Assembly (NCBI GenBank): GCA_016721825.1
Contig: JADKHI010000005.1
Span: 1 to 64,000 of the forward strand
DNA from: Flavobacteriales bacterium
Lineage (GTDB): Bacteria > Bacteroidota > Bacteroidia > Flavobacteriales_F > PHOS-HE28
Length of the DNA: 64,000 nucleotides
Reading direction: 5' to 3'
A program made the position numbers and the translations under genes. Below the pieces are notes generated by a model. That model ran no database searches. It was given only the letters and a program-made list of their open reading frames with translations, and was not told the origin of the DNA. Positions 32,070 to 41,299 of this stretch are shown here, piece by piece. Within the stretch, counting starts at the first letter, position 1; each line of letters opens with the position of its first letter.

Positions 32070-32486
32070 ATGCGCGCCACCTCCCTTGCTCTGCTTCTGT
32101 CCCTTGCCTCGCTTGCTCACGCGGACCGGTCCGGTGTTCCCGATCCAGTTCCGGGGGCTTCGCAGAGCACAGTGAAGGAGATCACCCCACAGCAGCTGGC
32201 CGCCCTGCTGGGCACCACCACGCTCTTCATCTTCGACTGCAACGAGGAGGACATGTATGCCGAGGCCCATGTGCCCGGCGCGAAGCTGATCATCTACGAT
32301 CAGATCACGGCTGAGAAACTTCCTGCGGATATGAACGCGCCGCTCGTGTTCTACTGCTACAGCCCCGAATGCCCGGCCGGTGGCACGGCCGCAAGCACTG
32401 CGCTGGCGCTTGGCCATACCGATGTCTATTGCATGTCCGCCGGCATCACCGGCTGGCAGGATGCGGGGCTGAAGACGGAGCCATGA
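32070..32486 (+). CDS. Secreted rhodanese-like domain protein
   Basis: 138 residues with signal peptide MRATSLALLLSLASLAHA. The rhodanese fold shows 'TTTLFIFDCNEEDMYAEAHV', 'PGAKLIIYD', and the active-site loop beginning 'VFYCYSPECPAGGTAAS', in which the first Cys is at the position of the catalytic thiol. 'DVYCMSAGITGWQDAG' is the closing part of the domain. Members move sulfane sulfur or act as thiol sensors in the periplasm. Several extra cysteines near the active loop could form disulfides. Confidence 0.9.
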   Translation: MRATSLALLLSLASLAHADRSGVPDPVPGASQSTVKEITPQQLAALLGTTTLFIFDCNEEDMYAEAHVPGAKLIIYDQITAEKLPADMNAPLVFYCYSPECPAGGTAASTALALGHTDVYCMSAGITGWQDAGLKTEP

Positions 32487-32536
32487 ACTAAGCACTTCAC
32501 CGAACGACCGTCATCTCTCCCGACCTTCGTTCAGTC

Positions 32537-33250
32537 ATGGCCACACCTCCTTCCCCTCGCATCGACCGCGCCACCTTCGCCTTTCTCTCGGACCTGGAAG
32601 GCCACAACGACCGCGACTGGTTCCTGGCGAACAAGGACCGTTACGTCGCAGCACAGACCAACGTCCAGGTCTTCGTGGATGCCTTGATCGAACGGATGAA
32701 GCGCCACGACCGCATCGCCACGGATACAGGCAAAGAGGCCTTACAGCGCATCTACACGGACCAGCGTTTCCACAAGGACCGCCCACCCTACAAGCCGCGC
32801 TTCGCCGGAGGGCTGGGTCGTGTGAAGCCCGCATTGCGCGGCGGTTACTTCTTCCGCTTTCAACCGGGCGGGCGTTCGCAGATCATCTGTGGCTTCATGG
32901 GTCCCGAAGCCGCCGACCTGAAGCGGATCCGCACGGACATCGCTCAGGACCACAAGACCTGGCAGCGCTTGTTGAACGCCAAGGTCATCCGCACCAACTT
33001 CGGAACACTGCAAGGTGCACAGCTGCGTACGGCACCCCGAGGCTTCGGGAAGGACCACCCGGCCATCGACCTGCTGCGCCGCACCCAGTTCCTGTTACGC
33101 CACGAGCTGAGCGACAAGGAAGTGCTGGCCCCGGACCTGCTGGTGAAGATGGAAGGGCTGTATCGCAGTGTGCGCCCTCTTTTCGACCACATGAGCGAGG
33201 TGCTCACCACGGATGCCGACGGTAACTCGCTTCTGCGCGCAAAGCGTTAG
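32537..33250 (+). CDS. DUF2461 domain protein
   Basis: 237 residues, soluble. The conserved opening 'ATFAFLSDLEGHNDRDWFLA', then 'LQRIYTDQRFHKDRPPYKPR', 'GGYFFRFQPGGRSQIICGFM' and the long C-terminal helix are the hallmarks of DUF2461 (TIGR02453 type). The family is widespread and uncharacterised. It runs 34 nt ahead of the MmcQ gene on the same strand, so the two may be co-transcribed. Confidence 0.9.
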   Translation: MATPPSPRIDRATFAFLSDLEGHNDRDWFLANKDRYVAAQTNVQVFVDALIERMKRHDRIATDTGKEALQRIYTDQRFHKDRPPYKPRFAGGLGRVKPALRGGYFFRFQPGGRSQIICGFMGPEAADLKRIRTDIAQDHKTWQRLLNAKVIRTNFGTLQGAQLRTAPRGFGKDHPAIDLLRRTQFLLRHELSDKEVLAPDLLVKMEGLYRSVRPLFDHMSEVLTTDADGNSLLRAKR

Positions 33251-33284
33251 CACGAAGCGACCTTCCCCGCTCTACCTTCCGCCC

Positions 33285-33632
33285 ATGGACAGTCAGACCG
33301 CGCACGCCATGGCCCTGGACATGCCGGGCACCGCTTGGAAGGAAGCCCATGGGCGCCCGACCTACAGCGTGAAGAAGAAGACCTACCTGACGGTGTGGAG
33401 CTACGAAGGCCGTGCGGTGTTGAAGCTCACTGTAGCCCAACGTTCCGCGCTGATCGATGAGCATCCGGATGCCTTTGCTCCCGTACAGACCGCCTTGGGC
33501 AAGCACGGTTGGACCGATGTGTTCATGGAGCATGTGAGCGACCGCCTGTTCCGCTACGTGGTGGACCTCGGCTGGCGCAATGTGGCGCCCAAGTGGTTGC
33601 TGCCTACACGACAAGCACCACCGAAAGGCTAA
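33285..33632 (+). CDS. MmcQ/YjbR family protein
   Basis: 115 residues from the ATG at 33285, preceded 4 nt upstream by TACCTTCC; an upstream in-frame start at 33213 overlaps DUF2461. The YjbR fold shows 'MALDMPGTAWKEAHGRPTYS', 'VKKKTYLTVW', 'VLKLTVAQRSALIDEHPDAF' and a closing 'VSDRLFRYVVDLGW'. The family has a double-wing DNA-binding-like fold with no proven role. A second member is encoded at 44237. It overlaps the convergent gene by 4 bases. Confidence 0.88.
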   Translation: MDSQTAHAMALDMPGTAWKEAHGRPTYSVKKKTYLTVWSYEGRAVLKLTVAQRSALIDEHPDAFAPVQTALGKHGWTDVFMEHVSDRLFRYVVDLGWRNVAPKWLLPTRQAPPKG

Positions 33633-34027
33633 GTAGAAGACTTCAACTGCTGTTGGATCCAGGCACGGGCGTCAGCTTCCGCGCGGAAGATCTGCGTGGG
33701 AAAGGTCTGCGGGTGGTAGCTGTAATAGACGGCTGACATGGCCTCACCGAGGTTGTCCTGCGTTACGATGGCCAAGGCGATCAGCTGGTCGTTCGCATTG
33801 GTCTTGCCGAAGTAGTCTTCGCGCATTACCTCCAGATCCGATAGCGTACCCGGGTGGAAGAAGGCCAGCATGGCGCAACGCTCCTTCGTGAGCTCGCCGC
33901 GCCGCACCTGCACTTCCATCAGGCCCTCCGTATCGAGGTCGAAGCCTTCCCGGTAGTGTACTTCGATCAGCCGCCCTTCTTCCGATAGGACCATTTCTGC
34001 CAGCCGAGTGTCAAGGCGCGCATCCAT
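33629..34027 (-). CDS. Hypothetical protein with STAS/SpoIIAA-like fold
   Basis: 132 residues. Short alternating strands and helices ('MVLSEEGRLIEVHYREGFDL', 'AALAIVTQD'-type turns and 'AEADARAWIQQQL') fit the small SpoIIAA/DUF7793-like proteins of Bacteroidota, but no catalytic or phosphorylation residue can be named. It is convergent with the MmcQ gene (4-bp overlap of the ends) and divergent from the large T9SS gene. The fold assignment is tentative. Confidence 0.65.
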   Translation of the reverse strand: MDARLDTRLAEMVLSEEGRLIEVHYREGFDLDTEGLMEVQVRRGELTKERCAMLAFFHPGTLSDLEVMREDYFGKTNANDQLIALAIVTQDNLGEAMSAVYYSYHPQTFPTQIFRAEADARAWIQQQLKSST

Positions 34028-34172
34028 GCTTGTGAATGTATGGTTCGCGTGTCAGACAAAGCGCGAGCGCACCTCCTGAAGGTCCAGTTGGCCGCCGACC
34101 TAGCCCAGTTCATTCTTAAGTTCGTCGGAAGAGAACGGAGCGCGAACGGGCGTTCCTCCAAGGCGCAGTACC

Positions 34173-36818
34173 ATGAACCATCGGACGCTTTCCTTCTTCT
34201 TCGCATCGCTCCTCACCTCGCTGGCGAGCGCGCAATCCCCCTCGCTCAACTGGGAGCAGTGGTACACCGTGACCAGCGGCGAGGCCATAGGCGAACACTT
34301 GGTGCTGGGGCCTGACACGGACTTGTATGCGTTGGGCAATGACGAATCGGTCAACGCTCACTTGATCCGTTACCGCGCCTACGATGGGCTCCAGGTGTGG
34401 GTGACACCGATCGACAGCACAACGGCCACCGTGGACATCGTTAAGCGGAACGACGGCGTGCTGATCACCGCGACCACCCACTACGGCTTCAGCCAGGGTA
34501 CAGGCACGGATGTCCGGGTGACCGCCTACTCGCCGGCCGGCACCGAACTCTGGCAGTTCACCTACAATGACTCGCTCAACTACGACGACGAGCCCACGGA
34601 CCTGCATGTGGATGCCGCGGGCAACATCCATGTCTGTGCCTTCACGGAAGAGCTGCCCGGCAACCCGAGCCAATACAGCAACATCACCACCATCAAACTG
34701 GATCCGAACGGCAACCTGCTCTGGAGGCGAACCTTCGTGCATGCCACTCCGGTGGACGACAGCGAGCCGCACAGCATCGACACCGACCCGATGGGGAATG
34801 TCTACGTCGGAGGCTTCGTCACCAACATGCAGCCCGAATGGGAGGACATGGTGCTGCTGAAATACGACCCGAACGGAACGCTGCTCTGGCAGTGGACCTT
34901 CAATCGGAACAATGGCTTTGGAACCCATGTCGACCGTGTGGAGCACGTTTTCGCCGATGCCACTGGTTGCATCGTGGCCGGAACCACCGAAAGCCAGGAC
35001 GACCTGAATGGCGAGGACCTCACAGTGCTTCGTCTGTCCGGAGTGGGCGCACCGGTCTGGACACGGAACATCGACGTGGGTGATGATCAGTTCCTGGAAG
35101 ATGCCGAACAGGACGCTTTTGGGAACACCCTCATCGTCGGCAATGTCTTGACGACACAGGGCTATAAGGAGGCGGTGGCCAAGGTGGCGCCCGGTGGGGC
35201 CCTTCTCTGGACCACCCTGACGCCGATAACCAGCACGGCCAGCCACAACCGCTTGTCGTTGGATGGCGAAGGCAACGCTTACACCTCCGGCACCACAGGC
35301 CAGTCCAACCTCTCGGATGGCTACGTGCAGTTCTACACCGCCGATGGTGTGAGCGGCTGGACCTACTTCTACCAGGCCGCAGGCACGTTGGATGACGAGG
35401 ATGCGAACAACGTGGCCATAGGCGACAATGGCGCCATATACATGACCGGGCAGATCATCCCGACAGGGGTATCGATCGCCCATGCGTTCATCATATGCCT
35501 GTGCACACCGGAAACAGGTATCTGCCTCGGTCCCGTGCAACAACAGGTGGCCAACGCGAACGGTCGTGACATGATGGACACCGACCTGAACGGCGATGGA
35601 TGGAGGGATCTGGTGGTGCGCGTCCAAGGGCAACCGGCCCTGGCTGTGTTCATGGGTGGACCAAGCGGCTTCAACGCTGCATCCAACGTATCACTTCCCT
35701 TCATTCCGACCGGGGAAGGATCATTCGGCGATCTTGACCAGGATGGCGACATGGACCTCGTGATCACCGAGCCGAATCCGGCCGATGAGGTGGCGATCGT
35801 GCTGAACCAGAACGGAACGCTTCAGTTCAGTGCGATGCTGCCCACCGGCACCTCTTCGGCCACCCATGCCATCGGTGATATCGACGGACAGAACGGGAAC
35901 GACATCGTGGTGCTCCGGTGGGACCCACCCTACATCAGCGTGAAGCTCAACAACGGTTCGGGCGCGTTCACCAATGGCACCGCGACGGGCTTGGGCGCAC
36001 CGGACCGAGTAGTGCTCGAGGATGGCGACGGAGATGGCGACCTCGACATCCTCGCTGGCCGCAACAACCAACCGGACGTTTACATCCTCTGGGGCAATGG
36101 CAACGGCAGTTTCTCGGCACCCACGCAGTTCAACTCCATGCTTTCCGATCCATCCTGGGCGAAATGGACCGACCTCGATGACGATGGCACGCTTGATATC
36201 GTGTGCTACAGCGAAGGTGGCCCCTGGTCCTGGTTGAAAGGGCTCGACGGTACGAGCTACGCCCCAGCGATCTTCGATTACAGCACACCGGTCGTGGTCG
36301 ATATGGAGATCATCCCGTCCGACATGGACAGTATCTCCCGTTTTGCAGTAGGTCTTACGGACGGCGTTTCACTGCTCAACTTCAACGATTGCAACAGGCA
36401 GTTGGAGCAGCAGCCCCTGTCCGTACTACCCGGTTGGTCGCATGAGGTCAGTGTGGCGGACTGGAACAACGATGGTACACTGGACGTGCTAGCCTACTCC
36501 AACCAAGGCAACATCCTGTTGTGGAGCAACTGTGATAGCGCGGGCATTATGACCGATGTGCCTGTGGTCGAGGCCATCGGGACGGCAGTGCTTCACCCGA
36601 ACCCTGCCACGGACCGCATCACCATCACGCCTTCACTTCCGTTCACAGGACCGGTCCAATGGTCGATCCACGACGCCACCGGCCGCCTGCTTCGTTCAGG
36701 CTCGTTCGGCACCGCGGTGAACGGAAGTGTCGGATTGAAAGGTCTGGAGAGCGGGACTTACCTATTGGAGTGGACGGATGGAACAGGTCGCAGGACCGCA
36801 CGTTTCATCAAGCAGTGA
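34173..36818 (+). CDS. Large FG-GAP/VCBS repeat protein, T9SS type A cargo
   Basis: 881 residues with signal peptide MNHRTLSFFFASLLTSLASA. Residues of about 25-445 are SBBP-like strands ('LHVDAAGNIHVCAFTEELPG', 'LLKYDPNGTLLWQWTF'). Residues of about 460-790 hold FG-GAP/VCBS repeats with Asp-rich calcium-type loops ('DTDLNGDGWRDLVVR', 'GDLDQDGDMDLVITE', 'DGDGDGDLDILAG'). The last 85 residues form a type A sorting domain ('LHPNPATDRITITPSLPFTG', 'LESGTYLLEWTDGTGRR'). An integrin-like calcium-binding propeller displayed on the surface is expected. Its stop is 6 nt from that of the MuiA-like gene on the other strand. Confidence 0.9.
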   Translation: MNHRTLSFFFASLLTSLASAQSPSLNWEQWYTVTSGEAIGEHLVLGPDTDLYALGNDESVNAHLIRYRAYDGLQVWVTPIDSTTATVDIVKRNDGVLITATTHYGFSQGTGTDVRVTAYSPAGTELWQFTYNDSLNYDDEPTDLHVDAAGNIHVCAFTEELPGNPSQYSNITTIKLDPNGNLLWRRTFVHATPVDDSEPHSIDTDPMGNVYVGGFVTNMQPEWEDMVLLKYDPNGTLLWQWTFNRNNGFGTHVDRVEHVFADATGCIVAGTTESQDDLNGEDLTVLRLSGVGAPVWTRNIDVGDDQFLEDAEQDAFGNTLIVGNVLTTQGYKEAVAKVAPGGALLWTTLTPITSTASHNRLSLDGEGNAYTSGTTGQSNLSDGYVQFYTADGVSGWTYFYQAAGTLDDEDANNVAIGDNGAIYMTGQIIPTGVSIAHAFIICLCTPETGICLGPVQQQVANANGRDMMDTDLNGDGWRDLVVRVQGQPALAVFMGGPSGFNAASNVSLPFIPTGEGSFGDLDQDGDMDLVITEPNPADEVAIVLNQNGTLQFSAMLPTGTSSATHAIGDIDGQNGNDIVVLRWDPPYISVKLNNGSGAFTNGTATGLGAPDRVVLEDGDGDGDLDILAGRNNQPDVYILWGNGNGSFSAPTQFNSMLSDPSWAKWTDLDDDGTLDIVCYSEGGPWSWLKGLDGTSYAPAIFDYSTPVVVDMEIIPSDMDSISRFAVGLTDGVSLLNFNDCNRQLEQQPLSVLPGWSHEVSVADWNNDGTLDVLAYSNQGNILLWSNCDSAGIMTDVPVVEAIGTAVLHPNPATDRITITPSLPFTGPVQWSIHDATGRLLRSGSFGTAVNGSVGLKGLESGTYLLEWTDGTGRRTARFIKQ

Positions 36819-36824
36819 TCAGCC

Positions 36825-38822
36825 TCACTCCAGCACCACCACCTTCTCCTTGGGCACCTTCACGCTGTAGCCGAAGTTCCACTTCTGGTTGGTGCGTGGC
36901 TCCACGGTCACTTTCCAAGTGAGGAAACCTTTCTCCTCCTTCACCGCAGCACTACCGCTCTCGTCCAGCTTCACTTCGATCTCGCTGCGCACGGCCACGG
37001 GGAACTGATCGGTGATCACCAGGTCCACGGGCTGCGGCTTGTTATTGCGCACAGCGATCTCCCAGCCCACGCTTTCCACGCGCTTGCTGCCCAAAACCTG
37101 CTTCGAGCAGAAGTCCTTGCGCTTGGTACGCTGCACGGTCACGCCTTGGTCGCGGCCCAGGCTGATGTCCAGCGTGTCACCCACACCCGTGAGATCCAGC
37201 AAGCTTTCGCCCACGTAGGTGCCTTCAAAGTAGATGTAGGCCGGACCCGCCAACAGGTTCAACCCTTCCCAGCCGGTGACCTGCGCGAAGAGGAAGGCAT
37301 CGAGATCGAGCTTCGGGGTGCAGTAGTACTTGTAGCTGCTGGTGAGCTCCTTCTCCTGCACACCCACCATGTGGTTCTGTCCGTCGCTGGGGATGGTGTA
37401 GGGCACATTGATGGCGAACTCGAAGCTGGTGGTGCGTTGCACGACGTTCTCCGCAAGGGCTGTGGTGGCCAGGGTGTTCTCCACCAAGCCATCCATCTCA
37501 TCCTCACCGTACTCGACCTTCATGCGCCGGATGCGCTTCCGGGAAGCCTTCGTTTCCAAGACGTAGCCCTGCATGGGAGCGGCGTTCATCTGAACGCCCG
37601 GTGCCCACGTGTAACTGGGACTTGATCCAGAGGCGAGGTACTGCGCTCCGTTCTGCGTCACCGTCACTTCGCTGAGCTGCGTTTGGTTCGGTGCCAGGTT
37701 GATGTTGATGGTGCCGTTGTAGATCCCAACGCTCTGAGGCTGGTAGCCGACGTAGCTCACCTGCAGGCTGCGGCCGTTGGTGGGTATCGCGATCGCGTAG
37801 TAGCCATCCACGTTGCTGGTGGTTCCGTTCATCACCTGGCCGTTGGCGTCCAATAGGGCAACGGTAACGAAAGGCAATGGTTCGCCGTTCTGCGCATCGC
37901 GGATGATACCCCGCACATCTCGCACGGTGGCATTGTATGCCTGTGGGCTTCCCGTTGCGGGTTGTGCGTAGCCGAAGTCCAGACGCCAAGGGAACAGTTC
38001 GGGCATAATGGCATCCTTGTCGGGTTCGCCGCTGCTGAGGGCGAGCTGCACCTTGGTCCAATCCTCTCCAGTGCTCTGGAACACCTGTGCCTTGTAGGTT
38101 AGCTGCATGGGCTTGGTGATGTCGGCCACACGTATGTCGTAGGTGGGGCTCCAGCCGGCGCTGCGCACCATATACTTCAGCGTGAGCGTGGCGTCCACCG
38201 CGGCGTTGGCGCTCACCTCCACCAGCACCTCGCTCGTGGGGCGTGTCTTCTTCCCTTGCACCTGGCCCAGTTGAAGGCGGAGCTTGCCGAGCTGTTCGTG
38301 CATCTCCGCGATCCGTGCCTGCTTCTCCAAGCGTTTCAGTGCCAGTGCTTCCTGCCGGGCCTGTAAATAGTCATTGATGCTGCGCAGTTGTTCCAAGGCG
38401 AGCCCCTGATCACCGGCGATCACGTCGTTCTTGGCCAGGCGTTGGTCCTCCTTATCCAGCACGGCCATCAGGCTGTTCTCCTTGTTGACGTCGGCTTCCA
38501 GCAACTTGATCTTCGCCTTCAGGTCCACCACTTCGGCGCGGTCCTGTTTCTCTTCGAGGTAGTTCAGCCGGTGCTGTACGCCGAGGATGGTGAAAGCCCC
38601 TGATCCGCTCACTTGGATGTTGGCGGGATCCACCTCTTCGCTGAGTCCGGCGATCAACAGGGTGCTCGTGCCTTTCACCAGTTCCACCTTACCCGTGCGC
38701 GTGACCTCGGCCCCACTGAGGAAGACCTTGACCGCTGTGATGCTGGTGGTGACGGGCTGTTCCGCCGCGAAGGTGGTGCAGGCCAGGAACGCAAGGAGGG
38801 TGAGAATGGAAGGGCGCTTCAT
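36825..38822 (-). CDS. MuiA-like DUF4139 protein with an inserted carboxypeptidase-regulatory domain
   Basis: 665 residues from the ATG at 38822 (signal peptide MKRPSILTLLAFLACTTFAA). The N-terminal DUF4140 domain ('ITAVKVFLSGAEVTRTGKVE') is followed by a coiled coil of about 110 residues. The DUF4139 domain starts at 'LKYMVRSAGWSPTYDIRVAD' and resumes after an insert. The insert, 'VRGIIRDAQNGEPLPFVTVA' to 'NLAPNQTQLSEVTV' (about residues 310-390), is a CarboxypepD_reg-like domain. The end reads 'PVDLVITDQFPVAVRSEIEV'. MuiA relatives are called mucoidy inhibitors, but the activity is unknown. Surface or periplasmic location is likely. Confidence 0.9.
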   Translation of the reverse strand: MKRPSILTLLAFLACTTFAAEQPVTTSITAVKVFLSGAEVTRTGKVELVKGTSTLLIAGLSEEVDPANIQVSGSGAFTILGVQHRLNYLEEKQDRAEVVDLKAKIKLLEADVNKENSLMAVLDKEDQRLAKNDVIAGDQGLALEQLRSINDYLQARQEALALKRLEKQARIAEMHEQLGKLRLQLGQVQGKKTRPTSEVLVEVSANAAVDATLTLKYMVRSAGWSPTYDIRVADITKPMQLTYKAQVFQSTGEDWTKVQLALSSGEPDKDAIMPELFPWRLDFGYAQPATGSPQAYNATVRDVRGIIRDAQNGEPLPFVTVALLDANGQVMNGTTSNVDGYYAIAIPTNGRSLQVSYVGYQPQSVGIYNGTININLAPNQTQLSEVTVTQNGAQYLASGSSPSYTWAPGVQMNAAPMQGYVLETKASRKRIRRMKVEYGEDEMDGLVENTLATTALAENVVQRTTSFEFAINVPYTIPSDGQNHMVGVQEKELTSSYKYYCTPKLDLDAFLFAQVTGWEGLNLLAGPAYIYFEGTYVGESLLDLTGVGDTLDISLGRDQGVTVQRTKRKDFCSKQVLGSKRVESVGWEIAVRNNKPQPVDLVITDQFPVAVRSEIEVKLDESGSAAVKEEKGFLTWKVTVEPRTNQKWNFGYSVKVPKEKVVVLE

Positions 38823-38905
38823 GGGGCGATGTTCAGGTCGATGGGGGCTGCGTTGATGAACGGATGCGGGAAGATGGCGCATTGCATAAACCGGATGCCG
38901 GTCCG

Positions 38906-39640
38906 TTAACGTTTCTTCAGATGTCCGCGCCAGATGAGGGTCATCTGCTCGTACTGCAGGTCGTTCAGGCCCCTGAGGTCCGTGCGGTCCTTCAGCGCAT
39001 GTTCCTTCGTCAACAAATCCAGCGTCTCCATCAGGGTGAACATGTACACGCCGTGGATGGTACTGTTCTCGCTGCCGGAGATCCAAAGCGGGTTGCCCTC
39101 CAGCACATGGATCAGGAAGCGCAAGGCATTCTCGTCCTGGGCTTCCAGCCTATAGTACCCGGCCTTGGTGGTGCAGATCATGGGGCGCATGCGAATCAGC
39201 TGCTGGTAGGCTTTCAGCGCGGTTATCTTCTGGTCGTGGTTCCAGTGGGTGCTGGTGGCCAACAGTGCATAGTAGTTGAAGTGCCGTTCGAAGTAGCGGA
39301 TGGACTCCGACCAGACCGGGTGCTGCGGCCAGTAGGACATGTCCAGCCGCTCGTAGTGGTAGCGCGCGGAGTCGTCCTTCAGCTCCCGTTGCAGTCCCAG
39401 CAGGATCGGGCAGGTGAGCGCTGGGGCCAGCGGATAGGCCCCTTGGAAAAGGTCGCTGGTATCGCGGAGTATGGCTTGGTCGTGTCGGGCCAGGGCGGTG
39501 TCCAGGCCGATGCAGGGCACCTCCTGAACACGCGAGGCATCAGATCCGGATGAACAGGAAGAACACCACAGCAGGGCGCTCGCAAGGGCGGCAATGGGCA
39601 GCATGTGCCAGCGGTACACGCCTCGCCCCTTCCGGTTCAT
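38906..39640 (-). CDS. Hypothetical lipoprotein, helical
   Basis: 244 residues beginning MNRKGRGVYRWHMLPIAALA; a second possible start is the ATG at 39604. A hydrophobic segment ends in 'LLWCSSCSSGS', which may be a lipobox. The rest is helical and rich in Tyr/Trp ('YHYERLDMSYWPQHPVWSES', 'IRYFERHFNYYALLAT'), with no known domain. It lies 6 nt after the BNR-type T9SS gene on the same strand, so the two are likely co-transcribed. Function unknown. Confidence 0.68.
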   Translation of the reverse strand: MNRKGRGVYRWHMLPIAALASALLWCSSCSSGSDASRVQEVPCIGLDTALARHDQAILRDTSDLFQGAYPLAPALTCPILLGLQRELKDDSARYHYERLDMSYWPQHPVWSESIRYFERHFNYYALLATSTHWNHDQKITALKAYQQLIRMRPMICTTKAGYYRLEAQDENALRFLIHVLEGNPLWISGSENSTIHGVYMFTLMETLDLLTKEHALKDRTDLRGLNDLQYEQMTLIWRGHLKKR

Positions 39641-39646
39641 GGCGGC

Positions 39647-40960
39647 TCACATCCGGACCAAGGTCCGCGTGCGGAACTCCCCATCCCGCACGACACGCAC
39701 CACATAGGATCCCGGCGCAAGTCCGTTCAAAGGGATGCTCAGGGTGCTGTCGCCGGAACGCGCGCTCCAGACCACCCGCCCCATGGCATCCAGCACGGCG
39801 ATGTCACTGGTGCCTGGAGTCTCCAGGGTAAGGGTCACTGTTCCTTCCGTGGGGTTCGGGTAGAGGTCAAAGGCAGCCGCATCCGCCTCCGAGACCTCGG
39901 TGATCAGGCCGTTGCTGAGCAATGGCTTGATATGGGTGCAGGCATAGCCGGTGGCATCGTCGAAGAAATACAGGTCGTAGATGCGGCGCGAGTTGTTAAT
40001 GCCAGCCGTGCTGAAGTTGAGGTCCCAGGTGGCACCACCGTCATCACTGAACAGGATGAAGCCTGCGGTACCGTCCGTGCGATAACAGCTGGCGAAGCCA
40101 TTGCCATCGGGCCGGAAGGTCACACTGGTCATCACGTACGGGCCGGGGTGATTCACCGTCGCGGGTGCCCAGCTGTTTCCGCCATCGGTCGTGCGCAGGA
40201 TGGCGCCATCATTGCGGGTGGCCACGCCTACGCTCGTGTTCAGGAAGTCCACATCGCTGAAACCGATGGCCGGGTCGGCATGCACCTGCAGCCAAGTGAG
40301 GCCGCCATCGGTGGTGCGGTAGATGGCACCGCTGTCGGGCAGCACCACCGTGTTTCCCAGGTTGCGCTTGTACCCGCCGCAGGCCGCGAAGCCGAGCTGG
40401 TCGTTCACGAAGTGCAGGCGCGAGACCGGCTGCCCGGGAAGCACAGCGATGTTGACCCATGTGGCACCGGTGTCCATGCTCATGTCGATGATGCCGTTGC
40501 CGAGCTGGTCCCCACCGCCGGCGAAGGCGACCAGGTCGCTGCGCATGCGAATGGCGCGGTAGTACTTGCCACTGCCGGTGCGCACGCTGTCGAACTGGAA
40601 GATATTGATGTACTGCGGGTTCTGGCGTACCACGAGACCCTGGTTGTATTGATAATGTCCTGCCGCCATGTAGTACGGCCAGCCATTGACCTCCCGCACA
40701 TCAATGTCCTCCAGGTTGCCGGGCGAGGCCTGCCAGATGAGGAAGCCGCCTGTGGTGGCCCCATTGTCGGTGCGGATCAGGCCGCCTGCGCCTTGGAAGG
40801 GGTTGTCAGCACCATAGACGAAGAGCCCCGTATCCGGCGTGTGGAAGGCCACGGCCTGGTAGTGGGTCGACGTGGAGAAGATCCCACCCTGCACCCATTG
40901 GGCGGATGCGGAGTGGGCCGGACCGGCAACGAGAACGGGAAGGAGGAGAATGCGACGCAT
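39647..40960 (-). CDS. Secreted Ycf48/BNR-type propeller protein, T9SS type A cargo
   Basis: 437 residues with signal peptide MRRILLLPVLVAGPAHSASA. Repeated 'IYRTTDGGLTWLQVHAD', 'ILRTTDGGNSWAPATVN' and 'LFSDDGGATWDLNFST' are Ycf48-like BNR/Asp-box blades, typical of sialidase-type propellers. The last 75 residues form a type A sorting domain ('FDLYPNPTEGTVTLTLETPG', 'NGLAPGSYVVRVVRDGEF'). The sialidase catalytic residues cannot be assigned, so binding rather than cleavage is the safer call. Divergent from mlaE, with a 339-nt gap between. Confidence 0.88.
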   Translation of the reverse strand: MRRILLLPVLVAGPAHSASAQWVQGGIFSTSTHYQAVAFHTPDTGLFVYGADNPFQGAGGLIRTDNGATTGGFLIWQASPGNLEDIDVREVNGWPYYMAAGHYQYNQGLVVRQNPQYINIFQFDSVRTGSGKYYRAIRMRSDLVAFAGGGDQLGNGIIDMSMDTGATWVNIAVLPGQPVSRLHFVNDQLGFAACGGYKRNLGNTVVLPDSGAIYRTTDGGLTWLQVHADPAIGFSDVDFLNTSVGVATRNDGAILRTTDGGNSWAPATVNHPGPYVMTSVTFRPDGNGFASCYRTDGTAGFILFSDDGGATWDLNFSTAGINNSRRIYDLYFFDDATGYACTHIKPLLSNGLITEVSEADAAAFDLYPNPTEGTVTLTLETPGTSDIAVLDAMGRVVWSARSGDSTLSIPLNGLAPGSYVVRVVRDGEFRTRTLVRM

Positions 40961-41299
40961 AGGGTCAGGTCATGAACGGTGAGCGGTACACACGGCAGGG
41001 CTTCGGGTTCGATCGGACAGAAAGATCCAGAGACGTACACGCATCCGGGTATGCAAAGGTTGGGTGCCGTTGCGTTCTTTCGTGTGAATGGTCTTCCTTC
41101 GCGTCTTGCTCGGGCTTTTCGTGGCCGGCTTCTGGCGCGGCCACCACAGTATCCAGGCCGATGCGGTCTGTTCTTCAATGCCTTGCTCCCAACGGTTCGG
41201 ATACCCGTTCGCTGCGCGATGCAGGATGGTGGCTTTGGTCTCCTTCCGGTCATGACCTTCTTCATCCCGCAAGAGCGGTGCGTGCGATACCTTACCCGA
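40961..41299. other. 339-nt divergent intergenic space
   Basis: Between the minus-strand BNR gene and the plus-strand MlaE gene. Apart from the -7 box at 41288-41295, I see no gene, hairpin or repeat. Frames across it are shadows extending the two neighbours. Confidence 0.6.
41288..41295 (+). promoter_or_regulatory. -7 promoter box TACCTTAC
   Basis: Four nt before the MlaE ATG at 41300. It matches the pattern TAcCTT.C seen at other starts here and decides the 258-residue start over longer in-frame options. Confidence 0.5.

Noticed and set aside
34116..35633. 505-codon minus-strand open frame
   Set aside because: Antisense shadow of the FG-GAP T9SS gene; low-complexity His/Val/Gly text with no motif.
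39605..40975. 456-codon plus-strand open frame
   Set aside because: Antisense shadow of the BNR-type T9SS gene; the real protein on the minus strand has a signal peptide and repeats.
41002..41014. GGGTTCGATCGG, like the T-arm of a tRNA
   Set aside because: No matching acceptor, D-arm or anticodon stem can be paired around it.
40979..41299. N-terminal extension of the MlaE gene
   Set aside because: The 107 extra codons lack homology to MlaE and have shadow-like composition; the start at 41300 has a promoter box and gives the normal family length.
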